Origin: Oscillatoriales cyanobacterium
Lineage (GTDB): Bacteria; Cyanobacteriota; Cyanobacteriia; Cyanobacteriales; Microcoleaceae
DNA: 45,550 nt
Assembly: GCA_004293365.1 (NCBI GenBank)
Contig: RDYN01000055.1
Span: 1-45,550 of the forward strand
Reading direction: 5' to 3'
Positions 26,248 through 34,173 of this stretch are shown piece after piece. Position 1 is the first letter of the stretch, and each line of letters starts with the position of its first letter. A program made the translations under genes and the position numbers. The notes beneath the pieces are model-generated. The model worked only from the letters and a program-made list of their open reading frames with translations. It was not told where the DNA came from and ran no database searches.

Positions 26248-26530
26248 ATGACGACCCTCAAAGCCTCTTCTGAGGGACGAGAAAGAATTAAGCAAGCTAG
26301 AAGTGAGAGGGGATGCACTATAGAAGACCCCCGATCGCTAGTAGAAGCGACTCAAGAGTTAGAGGGTAGAGGGCGATCGCGCTTGGACAGAGGCCCGCAA
26401 GCCCTATGCCGACGGCCTCTGGCTGCCAACTTCGAGGCGTTTTTTAGGAGGACAAGAACCCATTAAAGCCAATACTTTCAAGGCTTTCTGCACGGTTTTG
26501 CGCTTGAATTGGGAAGAATGAGAGATTGTA
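26248..26530 (+). pseudogene. Fragment of an effector-associated N-terminal domain
   Basis: The start MTTLKASSEGRERIKQARSERGCTIEDPRSLVEATQ resembles the HTH-like N-terminal domain found in front of NB-ARC, pentapeptide and protease domains in cyanobacteria (pattern ...IKQARKEKGW..DDP.WLEEAS). After about 45 codons the frame fails. A second frame continues the family with GGQEPIKANTFKAFCTVLRLNWEE and then stops near 26512. So there is at least one frameshift, and the effector part is gone. Not expected to make a working protein. Confidence 0.6.
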
Positions 26531-26625
26531 AAAGGATGCATCCACGTTGAAAATTTTGGAATAAATGCAAAAAGCCCCCTTTTTAGGGAGCTTAACAACT
26601 TCCGTTATTGCTCAAAACAAGAATT

Positions 26626-27228
26626 TTACTGCGCTTTGGGCAATGACTTGTGAGGGCTTGCTACAGCTTTCGGAATATCCATCACCGGTGCATTCACCCC
26701 AAGCATCAAATCGTTGGGATTAACAATCTCCAGTACAGGCTCGTTCAAAGCCACAATCAAACCGTCAGATTCAGCAGGAACGGGGGATGTAGCAAACTGG
26801 GGAGCAAACAATTGACGGCTGCCAGCGACACCAGCCACTGCTGCAATCAACAAAGCTGCGATCGCACCTCCACCCAAAACCCAAGTCCGTTTCGTCTGGC
26901 GTTTCTCCCCCTGCACAATCTTTGCAGCCAAATCCTGTGCAGATTGTTCCGCAGCAGGTACGGGCATTGACCCAAAAGCCTGCTGCATCATCATCAGTCG
27001 CGAGTACAAACGCTTCGTCGTGGGGTCATTTGTCAGCAATCCCTCAACTTCCCGGCGTTCTGCCGCCGTCACTTCGCCATCGATGTAGGCACTTAGCAAT
27101 TCAAAGCGATCGCGCATCATAGTAGTTACATTCCCTTGGGGATAACTGTTGTTACCTTGACTTTGGGCGAGGGAATCCCCAATACCTTGATGATTCTGAT
27201 TTTTATCCGATTCAAATTTAGAATTCAT
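26626..27228 (-). CDS. Membrane anti-sigma factor of the ECF sigma gene
   Basis: Holds its sigma factor at the membrane until a signal arrives. The cytoplasmic N-terminal part contains the anti-sigma domain pattern RFELLSAYIDGEVTAAERREVEGLLTNDP (about 40-68); no zinc-binding HxxxCxxC is seen. A single transmembrane segment follows at about 115-138 (LGGGAIAALLIAAVAGVAG), then an outside tail of about 60 residues. Length 200 from the ATG at 27228; MMRDRF at 27117 is a possible later start that would remove a Gln/Asn-rich leader. It lies 259 bases downstream of the ECF sigma gene on the same strand, the usual arrangement for a sigma/anti-sigma pair. Confidence 0.82.
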   Translation of the reverse strand: MNSKFESDKNQNHQGIGDSLAQSQGNNSYPQGNVTTMMRDRFELLSAYIDGEVTAAERREVEGLLTNDPTTKRLYSRLMMMQQAFGSMPVPAAEQSAQDLAAKIVQGEKRQTKRTWVLGGGAIAALLIAAVAGVAGSRQLFAPQFATSPVPAESDGLIVALNEPVLEIVNPNDLMLGVNAPVMDIPKAVASPHKSLPKAQ

Positions 27229-27487
27229 ATTTCACACCACTTGTAAAATTAGCGTCAGCACCTGTTGGCTATTAGAATGATTTACTGCTTATTTATATTG
27301 TAAAATAGAAGCTTTGATGTCACAGCAAACTTCACCAAATCTTCTTTACCAGACCCAACAACGGATATAAGTCGCTGACTCTAGTCCCGGATCGCCCCTA
27401 ATTTTAGACTTTAATTCTTCAATCTAAAATCTAAAATCTAAAATCTAAAATCTAAAATTAACTGACCCGCCTCGGAAATCACTCTTG
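27229..27487. repeat. Intergenic gap with ATCTAAA tandem repeat
   Basis: Contains AATCTAAA repeated about five times at 27417-27456, the same motif as at 8917-8945 and inside recJ near 40040. It lies between sigma and anti-sigma genes and separates their ribosome binding regions. Confidence 0.7.
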
Positions 27488-28171
27488 CTAATGACCGTCG
27501 AGATATTTTTGCAATTGCAACTGCAACCTTTGGCGAGCTCTAGCAATTCTTGACTTGACCGTTCCCAGAGAAACTCCGGTCATTTCGGCTATTTCCTCAT
27601 AGGCTAAACCTTCAATTTCTCTCAACACAATTGTCGTGCGGAATACTTCCGGCAAATCTGCGATCGCCACTCGCAACTGCTCGTAAAATTCTCTGGTTGT
27701 CAAATCTTCATCAGGCCCGGGACTGTCGGCCGGAAGTTCCCAATCAATCTCCCCATCTTCCAGAGCGCGGGGTACGTCCAGCGACAGCGGAGTTCGCACC
27801 CGCTTGCGCTTCCGCAACTCATCGTAAAACAAATTAGTGGCGATGCGGCTCAGCCAGCCCCGAAATTTAACAGGCTCTTGCAAGCGGTTAATATTGCGAT
27901 AGACTCGAATCCAGACTTCCTGAGCTAAGTCTGCTCGGTCTTGCCAGTCAGGGGCCAGGTGATACAAAACCCTGTCTACGTGGGACTGATACCGCTTCAA
28001 AAGTTCTGCAAAGGCAGTGCTCTCAGGTCGATTTCCTTCCTGACACCGCAACACTAAGTCATAATTAGACAGTTTTTCGGATGGCAATTGCACTCTTTGA
28101 ACGGTCGCCACAACCGCAGACCAGGACACGGAAATAAATTCGCTCATGTGTGGAATTGGCTCATCGAACAT
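27488..28171 (-). CDS. sigG: ECF (group 3) RNA polymerase sigma factor, SigG-like
   Basis: Directs RNA polymerase to stress promoters. Region 2 is at about 45-115: FAELLKRYQSHVDRVLYHLAPDWQDRADLAQEVWIRVYRNI and FRGWLSRIATNLFYDELRKRKR. Region 4 is at about 170-222: LPEVFRTTIVLREIEGLAYEEIAEMTGVSLGTVKSRIARAR. The sequence looks like the cyanobacterial SigG group as I remember it; the symbol rests on that recollection. Length 227 from 28171, but MSEFISVSWSAVV (Met9, 28147) is the likelier start because it matches how relatives begin. A membrane anti-sigma factor gene follows. Confidence 0.88.
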   Translation of the reverse strand: MFDEPIPHMSEFISVSWSAVVATVQRVQLPSEKLSNYDLVLRCQEGNRPESTAFAELLKRYQSHVDRVLYHLAPDWQDRADLAQEVWIRVYRNINRLQEPVKFRGWLSRIATNLFYDELRKRKRVRTPLSLDVPRALEDGEIDWELPADSPGPDEDLTTREFYEQLRVAIADLPEVFRTTIVLREIEGLAYEEIAEMTGVSLGTVKSRIARARQRLQLQLQKYLDGH

Positions 28172-28238
28172 TCCACAGTTTTTGACGCTGCCCGATCGCG
28201 ATTGGTTCCTGCACTCGGAAACTGCGATCGACTTCTAA

Positions 28239-28772
28239 CTAATGACCGGTAACTTCGCACGCTCCAATACTAACCCAACTGCTAGAACCGTCTGCCCAAT
28301 GTTCCTTTTTCCAAATCGGTACATTGTGTTTGAGCGTATCTATAGCGTACTGGCAAGCTGCAAAGGCTTCGCCCCGGTGGGGACAGCCCACAGCCACCAC
28401 TACGCTGATTTCCCCTACCTGCAAGTGTCCGACGCGGTGGTGAATGGCGACCCGATTGACATCAGGCCACTGGCGGCGGATTTCTGTAGCGATTTGCTGG
28501 AATACTCGCACCGCCATCGGTTCGTAGGCTTGATATTCTAGGGAAACTACAGCTTGACCGTCAGTTTGGTTGCGGACTGTACCGCTCATCATTACCACTG
28601 CTCCGTTCGCTGGGTCATCTGCCAAAGTGTAGATTTCCTCCACAGACAAAGGAGCTAAGGTAATGGCAAAACTGTCTTTACTATTCCGTTGAGGAATTGT
28701 GCCGGTCGAGAGTGCAGAAAGAGAGTTCATTACAAAAGAAATGGTGCGAGAGAACTCGATCGATCTTGACAC
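28239..28772 (-). CDS. moaE: Molybdopterin synthase catalytic subunit MoaE
   Basis: Transfers sulfur from MoaD thiocarboxylate to precursor Z to make molybdopterin. The family core is clear: GAVVMMSGTVRNQTDGQAVVSLEYQAYEPMA, HRVGHLQVGEISVVVAVGCPHRGEAFAACQYAID, and the active-site region LKHNVPIWKKEHWADGSSSWV with its conserved lysines. From 28772 the product has 177 residues, but Met15 at 28730 (MNSLSALSTGT) is a better start and closer to the usual 140-165. moaD is not adjacent here. It lies 67 bases upstream of the sigma gene on the same strand but is unlikely to be linked functionally. Confidence 0.94.
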   Translation of the reverse strand: MSRSIEFSRTISFVMNSLSALSTGTIPQRNSKDSFAITLAPLSVEEIYTLADDPANGAVVMMSGTVRNQTDGQAVVSLEYQAYEPMAVRVFQQIATEIRRQWPDVNRVAIHHRVGHLQVGEISVVVAVGCPHRGEAFAACQYAIDTLKHNVPIWKKEHWADGSSSWVSIGACEVTGH

Positions 28773-28775
28773 AAA

Positions 28776-29090
28776 TCAAGTTGCGAGCGATCGATCTTGC
28801 ATCTTTGTCATGGATACACAAAGGTCAATCTTTAGCAAGATGTCGATGGCCCCGAAGGGCTGTAACAGTGCGATCGGGTCAATATAACTCACACGAACCA
28901 AATTCACACGGTGCAGGAAGGTGAGTACGAGACTTGTGCGATCGAACAGTCGATCTGGCTGTAGCAACTCAATCAGTAACCACACCAAAATAAGCAGTAT
29001 CATGCCCAAGTCGCTGTCAGCTATCTCCAACTCAAAGCGATGACTGCGTTCCCTTTTGAATGACACAGTTAAGTTGAATTCTACCCTCAT
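28776..29090 (-). CDS. Hypothetical small membrane protein
   Basis: I do not recognise a family. The frame of 104 residues begins MRVEFNLTVSFKRE, has one strong hydrophobic segment (GMILLILVWLLIELL, about 29-43) and a hydrophobic C-terminal half. It lies just upstream of moaE on the same strand. No good ribosome binding site is seen. It could be a real single-pass protein or chance; the amphipathic start and the clean membrane helix favour real. Confidence 0.3.
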   Translation of the reverse strand: MRVEFNLTVSFKRERSHRFELEIADSDLGMILLILVWLLIELLQPDRLFDRTSLVLTFLHRVNLVRVSYIDPIALLQPFGAIDILLKIDLCVSMTKMQDRSLAT

Positions 29091-29712
29091 CGCGATCGGC
29101 GCCGTCCAAATTTTCAGCAGAAAATGTAAACTTTATTTATTTTTTGCTCCACCAAGCTACTTAAATGACATGATGTACCTGTGCAGAGTTGAGCCAAAGC
29201 AGGCCTATACTCGGCAAAAGCAAGACGGTAACAACCTCTTGCGCCTGTTCTTACCAAAGAACCAGATGCAAGCCCCGGGCTACCGACACCGGGAAAATTC
29301 CGTTGCGGTTTCAACCCTCTTGAATATTTCTTTACACACTAATCGAAATAGTTGTGTTAAAGTCACCAAAGCAAGTAGGAGAAACCATCTACGTGTTGAA
29401 ACATCCTAGTACGGAGAAATCCCGGCAACTGACCTATCCGACCCAAGAAGATTCGGAATAGTTAAAGGGCAAATAATGGCAGGTTGTAGAGCGTAGCATA
29501 TCTGTTGGCTAGCGATCGGCTAGCGATGGTCTGAAAGCGTCAAAAAACTATACGCAATGTTTGGAGAAATCTAAACTGAGCGGGTAGGGGCGACTTGATA
29601 GCCACGAGTAAAAATCCAGATTCGGATTTGTCAAGAATCCCTTCGCCTTTAGGCATGGGGAGTATAAAATGAGTCTGCACGAAAAAACGTTAATCACAAT
29701 CACGAGGAAACT
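29091..29712. other. Intergenic region before the SH3b gene
   Basis: About 620 bases without a convincing gene. It contains a small hairpin AAATCC/GGATTT near 29611-29629 and a TATAAA at 29663-29668, about 45 bases before the SH3b gene and a plausible -10 element. A GAGGA ribosome binding site lies just before the ATG at 29713. Confidence 0.5.
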
Positions 29713-30090
29713 ATGGAAGCACTAGCATTGAGCCACTCTTTTGTTGCTTATGAATCTCCAGAGTCCGAGCTCCAACTGGAATTGAAAATTCCTAAATCTG
29801 CCGTGGTAGGCGTTGCAGGTCTGGCAGTAGCCCTGTCTATTCTGAGTGTGAGTGGCGAAGCACAGGCAGGTTGCCACTACAAGCGCTGCGGCGGCGGTCG
29901 CAGCCATCACAGCTACGCCGAAGTTGCCACCAATGGTGGCAGACTGAATATCCGCCACCGGGCCAGTCGCTGTTCTCATATCATCGGCAAGTTACACAAT
30001 GGAGACAATGTGAAATTGACCGGTCATTACAAGCACGGCTGGGCTAAACTTGCAGGTGGGGGCTGGGTTTCTACTGCGTGGCTTGACTAA
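29713..30090 (+). CDS. Small secreted SH3b-domain protein
   Basis: A 125-residue protein with an N-terminal export region: a ~25-residue leader, a hydrophobic stretch (VVGVAGLAVALSILSV, 31-46) and a probable cleavage site after AQA. A short Cys/His/Gly-rich patch follows (CHYKRCGGGRSHHS). The rest is one bacterial SH3 domain: GGRLNIRHRASRCSHIIGKLHNGDNVKLTG, HGWAKLAGGGWVSTAWL. SH3b domains bind peptidoglycan or other wall ligands. The long leader before the hydrophobic core is unusual. A strong ribosome binding site (GAGGA) precedes it and a perfect terminator follows, so it is a single-gene transcript. Confidence 0.8.
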   Translation: MEALALSHSFVAYESPESELQLELKIPKSAVVGVAGLAVALSILSVSGEAQAGCHYKRCGGGRSHHSYAEVATNGGRLNIRHRASRCSHIIGKLHNGDNVKLTGHYKHGWAKLAGGGWVSTAWLD

Positions 30091-30129
30091 TTCTTAACTA
30101 GAGTAATTTACATTTCTAGAAAGAGTTTG

Positions 30130-30166
30130 AATCGTTACCAAGCTGGTTTTGGTAACGATTATTTTT
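30130..30166 (+). terminator. Rho-independent terminator of the SH3b gene
   Basis: AATCGTTACCAA pairs with TTGGTAACGATT around a short loop, followed by ATTTTT. It starts about 40 bases after the stop codon. The stem is long and nearly perfect. Confidence 0.85.
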
Positions 30167-30342
30167 CATGAGGCCCTTGATGGTGACAAATAATCGAAGA
30201 TCCAAAGTTATAGCCTTTCTCAAAAAGATGAGGTATGACTGACAGCTTATATAAGCCTTAAACGTATAGGGTTCTCTTGGCAACAACGTCCGCGAATCTT
30301 TCGCTAGATCCGCTATATATCGTTAACAACTGACAACGTGAA

Positions 30343-31569
30343 CTACCACACACTCACCCTCGATCGGGTAGAGTGTGGGCTTCTCCCTTCAACAACCACA
30401 GCCGCCACAGTAGTAGACTTACGCCCATACTGTTTTGGTCTTACATAGCCTTCAGGAGCAATAACGCTGGTTCCCAACGTCAGTACGCGCAAGCCTTCAT
30501 TTTTGATATTTATCGCCGCGTTGATATCTCTGTCATGTCGCTGTTTACAGTGCGGGCAATCAAATGCACGCACAGACAGATCCATTTTTGGCAATGGCTT
30601 CAAGGTATTCGAGCAAAGATGAGTTGAGGCAAAAAATCGACCTATTTCTAGATAAATCTTGCCCACCATTTCGGCTTTGTACTTAAGCATAGTGCAGAAC
30701 ATTCCCCAGCCAGCATCGGATATTGCCTTGGCTAGGCAATGATTTTTTACCATGTTTCTCACTGCCAGATTTTCTACTACTATGACTTGGTTTTCGTCTA
30801 CTATCCTGCGCGATAGTTTGTGTAGAAAATCCTCGCGGACTCTTTTGATTTTAGAATGAACCTTAGCTACCGCCAGCTTTGCTTTGCGACTTTTGTTAGT
30901 CGTCTTATCCTTTTTACGAGCTAGTTTTTTCTGCTTACGAGCTAGGTTCTTTTCATGTTTTTGGGTTGCTTTAGGATGTTGATATTTAGAGCCGTTAGAT
31001 GTCACCGCAAAATCAGTTAGACCTAGATCTATCCCAATTATATTCCCATCACTACTGGATTCTGGCGATTCAGTCCCATCATCTAATAGCATCGAAGCAA
31101 AATATCTGCCGTCAGGATTTTTGGATAAAGTCACAGTTTTAACTTTGCCTTCAATATCCCGATGAACTATGGCTTTAACCACACCCAATTTACCAGGGAA
31201 CTTAATCTCACGATCGCTCAAGATTTTAACGTTTTGAGGGTATTGAATAGATTGTTTTCCTTGGCGTTTCTTGAATGTTGGGTACAGGGATCGACCATCA
31301 AAAAAGTTGCCAAAAGCCACGCCCAGATTCAAAACTGACTGTTGAAGGCATTGTGAGTAACACTCAGACAACCACTCAAATTCAGCTTTCCACACAGGTA
31401 TGGACTTCTTCATTGTCATAGCTGTAACGCCCTTACCAGTCTCTTGATAGGTCGCTGTCATCGTAGCCAAAGACTGATTCCAGACCCAACGAACACAACC
31501 AAAAGCTTGAGCCAGGTGTACTTGCTGGGCAACGGTAGGATAGATTCGGACTTTGACAGCTTTTAACAC
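30343..31569 (-). CDS. tnpB: TnpB RNA-guided nuclease, full length
   Basis: Product of 408 residues. The N-terminal part begins MLKAVKVRIYPTVAQQVHLAQAFGCVRWVWN, normal for the family. The RuvC site is complete: Asp181 in IGIDLGL, Glu266 in VVENLAV, Asp348 in HDRDINAAINI. The zinc ribbon is damaged: the first knuckle reads CSNT (Cys319, Thr322) where relatives have CxxC, while Cys338 and Cys341 of the second remain. Three of four ligands are left, so stability or activity may be reduced. The start is GTG at 31569. A good promoter lies 36 bases upstream. The guide RNA (omega RNA) is expected from the 3' end of this gene outward past 30343. Confidence 0.93.
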   Translation of the reverse strand: MLKAVKVRIYPTVAQQVHLAQAFGCVRWVWNQSLATMTATYQETGKGVTAMTMKKSIPVWKAEFEWLSECYSQCLQQSVLNLGVAFGNFFDGRSLYPTFKKRQGKQSIQYPQNVKILSDREIKFPGKLGVVKAIVHRDIEGKVKTVTLSKNPDGRYFASMLLDDGTESPESSSDGNIIGIDLGLTDFAVTSNGSKYQHPKATQKHEKNLARKQKKLARKKDKTTNKSRKAKLAVAKVHSKIKRVREDFLHKLSRRIVDENQVIVVENLAVRNMVKNHCLAKAISDAGWGMFCTMLKYKAEMVGKIYLEIGRFFASTHLCSNTLKPLPKMDLSVRAFDCPHCKQRHDRDINAAINIKNEGLRVLTLGTSVIAPEGYVRPKQYGRKSTTVAAVVVEGRSPHSTRSRVSVW

Positions 31570-31604
31570 GAAACTTAGATTACTTCTTTGATTGCTCTAA
31601 GAAT

Positions 31605-31633
31605 ATTGTAGCTGAAAACATTGGCAAGTGCAA
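31605..31633 (-). promoter_or_regulatory. Promoter of tnpB
   Basis: On the minus strand TTGCAC (31633-31628) and TACAAT (31610-31605) are 17 bases apart, close to the sigma-70 consensus. The -10 lies about 35 bases before the GTG start of tnpB. Confidence 0.65.
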
Positions 31634-31782
31634 GGGATTTGTTCGCATCATCATACACCCGCGCATCTCCCGCAGGCTACGACAAGAGCGTCTTGTGAGC
31701 AGGTGCAATCGTCAGCTTACACAGCTTTCATCCCACGCCAACCCTCGATCGGGTATGGACGCGGGGATTCCCGCCTGTCTAG

Positions 31783-32763
31783 CTAAACTTTACCGCCACC
31801 GATCAAATACAGTAAGGCCATCCGCACCGCTACGCCGCTGGTAACTTGCTGAGAAATCAGGCTAAATTGCGGATCGTCCATCAAATCCGAGCTAATTTCC
31901 ACGCCGCGGTTGACCGGGCCTGGGTGCAACACCTTCACATCCGGCTTGCAGAGTTTCAGCCGATCGCGCGTAACTCCATACAAAGCATGATACTCTCGTA
32001 AACTCGGCAGCAAATGCTGGCTCATCCGTTCCTTTTGCAGCCGCAAAGTCATCACAAAATCAGCATCGACCAAAGCAGGTTCAAGCTGCCAGTGCAAAAA
32101 TAACTTACCTTCCCTACCATTGCCACACTCAGCAAACAACAGCGGCAACAAAGTCGGCGGCCCGGCTAAATGAACCTCAGCCCCCGAAGCCGTTAAACTC
32201 CAAATATTAGACCTCGCTACCCGGGAATGCAAGATATCCCCCACCACAGCAATTTTTTTGCCCGCTAAAAGTTCCAGTCGCGGACGTTCGGCATCTAACA
32301 AAGAACAAATAGTAAATAAGTCTAGCAAACCTTGCGACGGGTGTTCGTGCTGGCCGTCTCCAGCATTGAGAACGCTGACTCTCGAACCCAAGCGATCCAT
32401 TTCTGAAGCAATTGTACTGGGAACTCCAGCCTGTTCGTGCCGGATCACCATCAAATCCGTTCCCATCGCCAGATAAGTCTTAGCCGTATCCAGAATAGTC
32501 TCCCCCTTCGTCAGAGAAGAACTGCCTGGGGTAAAATTCAGCGTATCCGCCGACAGCCGCTTCGCCGCCAACTCAAAACTGTTGCGAGTCCGGGTTGAAG
32601 GTTCAAAAAACAAATTCGCGACCACTTGACCCTGTAGGGCGGGCACTTTCTTGGTGCGGCGGCCGAGCACTTCCCGAAAACTGGCGGCAGTTTGCAGCAC
32701 CGTGTCGTATTCGTCGGAGGTAAAATCAGCCAGAGTGAGAATGTGTCGCCTTTTCCAAGTCAT
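31783..32763 (-). CDS. pyrB: Aspartate carbamoyltransferase catalytic subunit
   Basis: Second step of pyrimidine synthesis: carbamoyl phosphate plus aspartate gives carbamoyl aspartate. The carbamoyl-phosphate motif [13 protein letters not shown] is at 52-64, followed by SSLTKGET with Lys86 and the [12 protein letters not shown] motif. The C-terminal part has [11 protein letters not shown] and [12 protein letters not shown]. Length 326 fits class B/C enzymes without a regulatory chain; no pyrI is adjacent. It stands alone on the minus strand, followed closely by a tnpB element. Start ATG at 32763 leads directly into the family N-terminus. Confidence 0.96.
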   Translation of the reverse strand: MTWKRRHILTLADFTSDEYDTVLQTAASFREVLGRRTKKVPALQGQVVANLFFEPSTRTRNSFELAAKRLSADTLNFTPGSSSLTKGETILDTAKTYLAMGTDLMVIRHEQAGVPSTIASEMDRLGSRVSVLNAGDGQHEHPSQGLLDLFTICSLLDAERPRLELLAGKKIAVVGDILHSRVARSNIWSLTASGAEVHLAGPPTLLPLLFAECGNGREGKLFLHWQLEPALVDADFVMTLRLQKERMSQHLLPSLREYHALYGVTRDRLKLCKPDVKVLHPGPVNRGVEISSDLMDDPQFSLISQQVTSGVAVRMALLYLIGGGKV

Positions 32764-32924
32764 ACAATTTTAGATTTGAGATTTGAGATTTAGGACGATG
32801 GGTTGGGAACTTACTTGCGCGCCTGTGTCGGGCGGTCTACAATGGTCGATCGACAGTCGCGGGGATGCCGATCAACAGTATCCAACAATTTTTGACCACC
32901 TTTGCCGTCAATAGAGTTATAATT

Positions 32925-33073
32925 CAATACGGTTTACTTAAGAGATCCCCCCTAGCCCCCCTTAAAAAAGGGGAGTAGGGGGTGGGGCAAGAATGCTCTC
33001 TTTCGTCCCCCAAGGGATCGGGGGATGCGAGGGGGATCTCCGGCGCATAAATAGTGTTAAGTAAACTGTATTG
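32925..33073. mobile_element. 149-bp MITE with 10-bp target duplication
   Basis: Ends CAATACGGTTTACTTAA (32925-32941) and TTAAGTAAACTGTATTG are inverted over 17 bp with one mismatch. They are flanked by a perfect 10-bp direct repeat AGTTATAATT at 32915-32924 and 33074-33083. The interior has C-rich/G-rich inverted parts (GGAGATCCCCC-like) and no gene. Confidence 0.88.
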
Positions 33074-33083
33074 AGTTATAATT

Positions 33084-33549
33084 AGGTAGATGGCGGATCG
33101 GACTCCCCTCTTACAGCAAAGCCAGCGTTGAAGCTGAAACAAGTGCGTGGGGTTTAGTTTACTCGCCCGAAAGCGGAAATTAAGCTGTAGCAGCGCTCAA
33201 GCAGTAATTGCAGTTTCTCGGAACCTCAGCCTTGTCAAAAACCAGCCTTCAGCAGCCATTGCATCTGCTATTATGTGGAAATAATCGAGGAGGTCAACCT
33301 CCTACTGCCGATCGACAGCATATAGCGGGACATTCCAAAGATGATTAATTCTTTGCAGTCGGTCTTGACTCTTCAGTCCTGCTTATAGCCCCTTGTCAAA
33401 ATGAACTGTGTTAAGATACAAGTTGAATATGTAGCTTCCCGACAAAAATCTACACGTATCTTGGCGAGACTGTTCTTGGCGAAACTGCGGTAAAAAGTGT
33501 GCGCTGGGAAGTGGTAATTACACAAGATTTAAACAATTCAAGAGGTATT
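33084..33549. other. Intergenic region before the DUF4327 gene
   Basis: About 470 bases without a gene. No clear promoter pair was identified. An AGAGGTATT ribosome binding region precedes the ATG at 33550. Confidence 0.45.
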
Positions 33550-33768
33550 ATGAGCCAGCAGGTTATACAGCCGATGGTTAAGTTCCAACGTCAGGTGCAT
33601 TCTCTCGTCACGTCTGGCATTATCAAGCCGACAGACAGTATTTGGAAAATAGCTCTGCTTTATGGGGATGAATGGCCTTACTGGAAACAGCAACTCCTAG
33701 AGTTTGATTTTTCTATGCAAGACCCCGTGAGCGAGTTGATAGCTGTAGAAGCTTGGGACGAGGAATAA
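33550..33768 (+). CDS. DUF4327 family protein
   Basis: A 72-residue cyanobacterial protein of unknown function. The pattern FQRQVHSLVTSGIIKPTDSIWKIALLYGDEWPYWKQQLLEFDF, then DPVSELIAVEAWDEE, matches the DUF4327 family as I remember it (LVxxGxVxxxxxIxxLxxxxxxxEWxYxxxxLxxxDFxxxDxxxxLxxxExW). I chose the ATG at 33550 rather than an in-frame codon at 33499 because of the AGAGG just before it and the family length. Its highly acidic C-terminus is typical. No operon partner is evident. Confidence 0.78.
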   Translation: MSQQVIQPMVKFQRQVHSLVTSGIIKPTDSIWKIALLYGDEWPYWKQQLLEFDFSMQDPVSELIAVEAWDEE

Positions 33769-33774
33769 CACAGG

Positions 33775-34170
33775 AGCAGTCAGCAGTCAGCAGTCATTAG
33801 TCATTAGTCGTTAGTCAGAAGGAAAAAGTCCGCTGTCATTCGTCATTCGTCATACAATTTTCGATTGGGGATTTTCGATTAAATAATTGGCAATGACTGA
33901 TAAACTAAGGGTTGGGCACAGGGGCAAAGCAGTTGCATTATTTTTTTTAAATGGTGTCACTAGGAAGAGGCCCGAGGGAAGAGGAAGAGGGAAGAAGTTA
34001 GCCACGGAAAATTTATTTAGAGAATTTAGCCGATCGGCTTTTAATTTCTCCCAGACACCAAAGTCTTCCCTCTGACTGCTGACTGCTGACTGCTGACTGC
34101 TGACTACTGACAACAGGACTACTGACTAATAACTAATAACTAATGACTAATGACTAATGACTAATGACTT
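33775..34170. repeat. Region bounded by inverted GTCAGCA/GTCATTA tandem repeats
   Basis: On the left (33777-33815) AGTCAGC repeats are followed by AGTCATT repeats; on the right (34069-34167) GACTGCT repeats are followed by AACTAAT and GACTAAT repeats. These are 7-base units in mixed orientation, so the region is a long imperfect inverted arrangement. The enclosed ~250 bases hold no credible gene. Confidence 0.75.
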
Positions 34171-34173
34171 CTG

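Larger units (their letters stand above)
30340..31770 (-). mobile_element. IS200/IS605-type element with tnpB only
   Basis: A full-length tnpB flanked on both sides by a palindromic ACCCTCGATCGGGT, at 30356-30369 next to the tnpB stop and at 31741-31754 beyond its start. No tnpA (Y1 transposase) is present, so it would need one in trans. It sits directly downstream of pyrB, with the outer end only about 30 bases from the pyrB stop. Exact ends cannot be fixed by eye. Confidence 0.75.

Noticed and set aside
29056..29409. 117-residue plus-strand frame
   Set aside because: It has no domain or start signal, and its composition looks like non-coding sequence.
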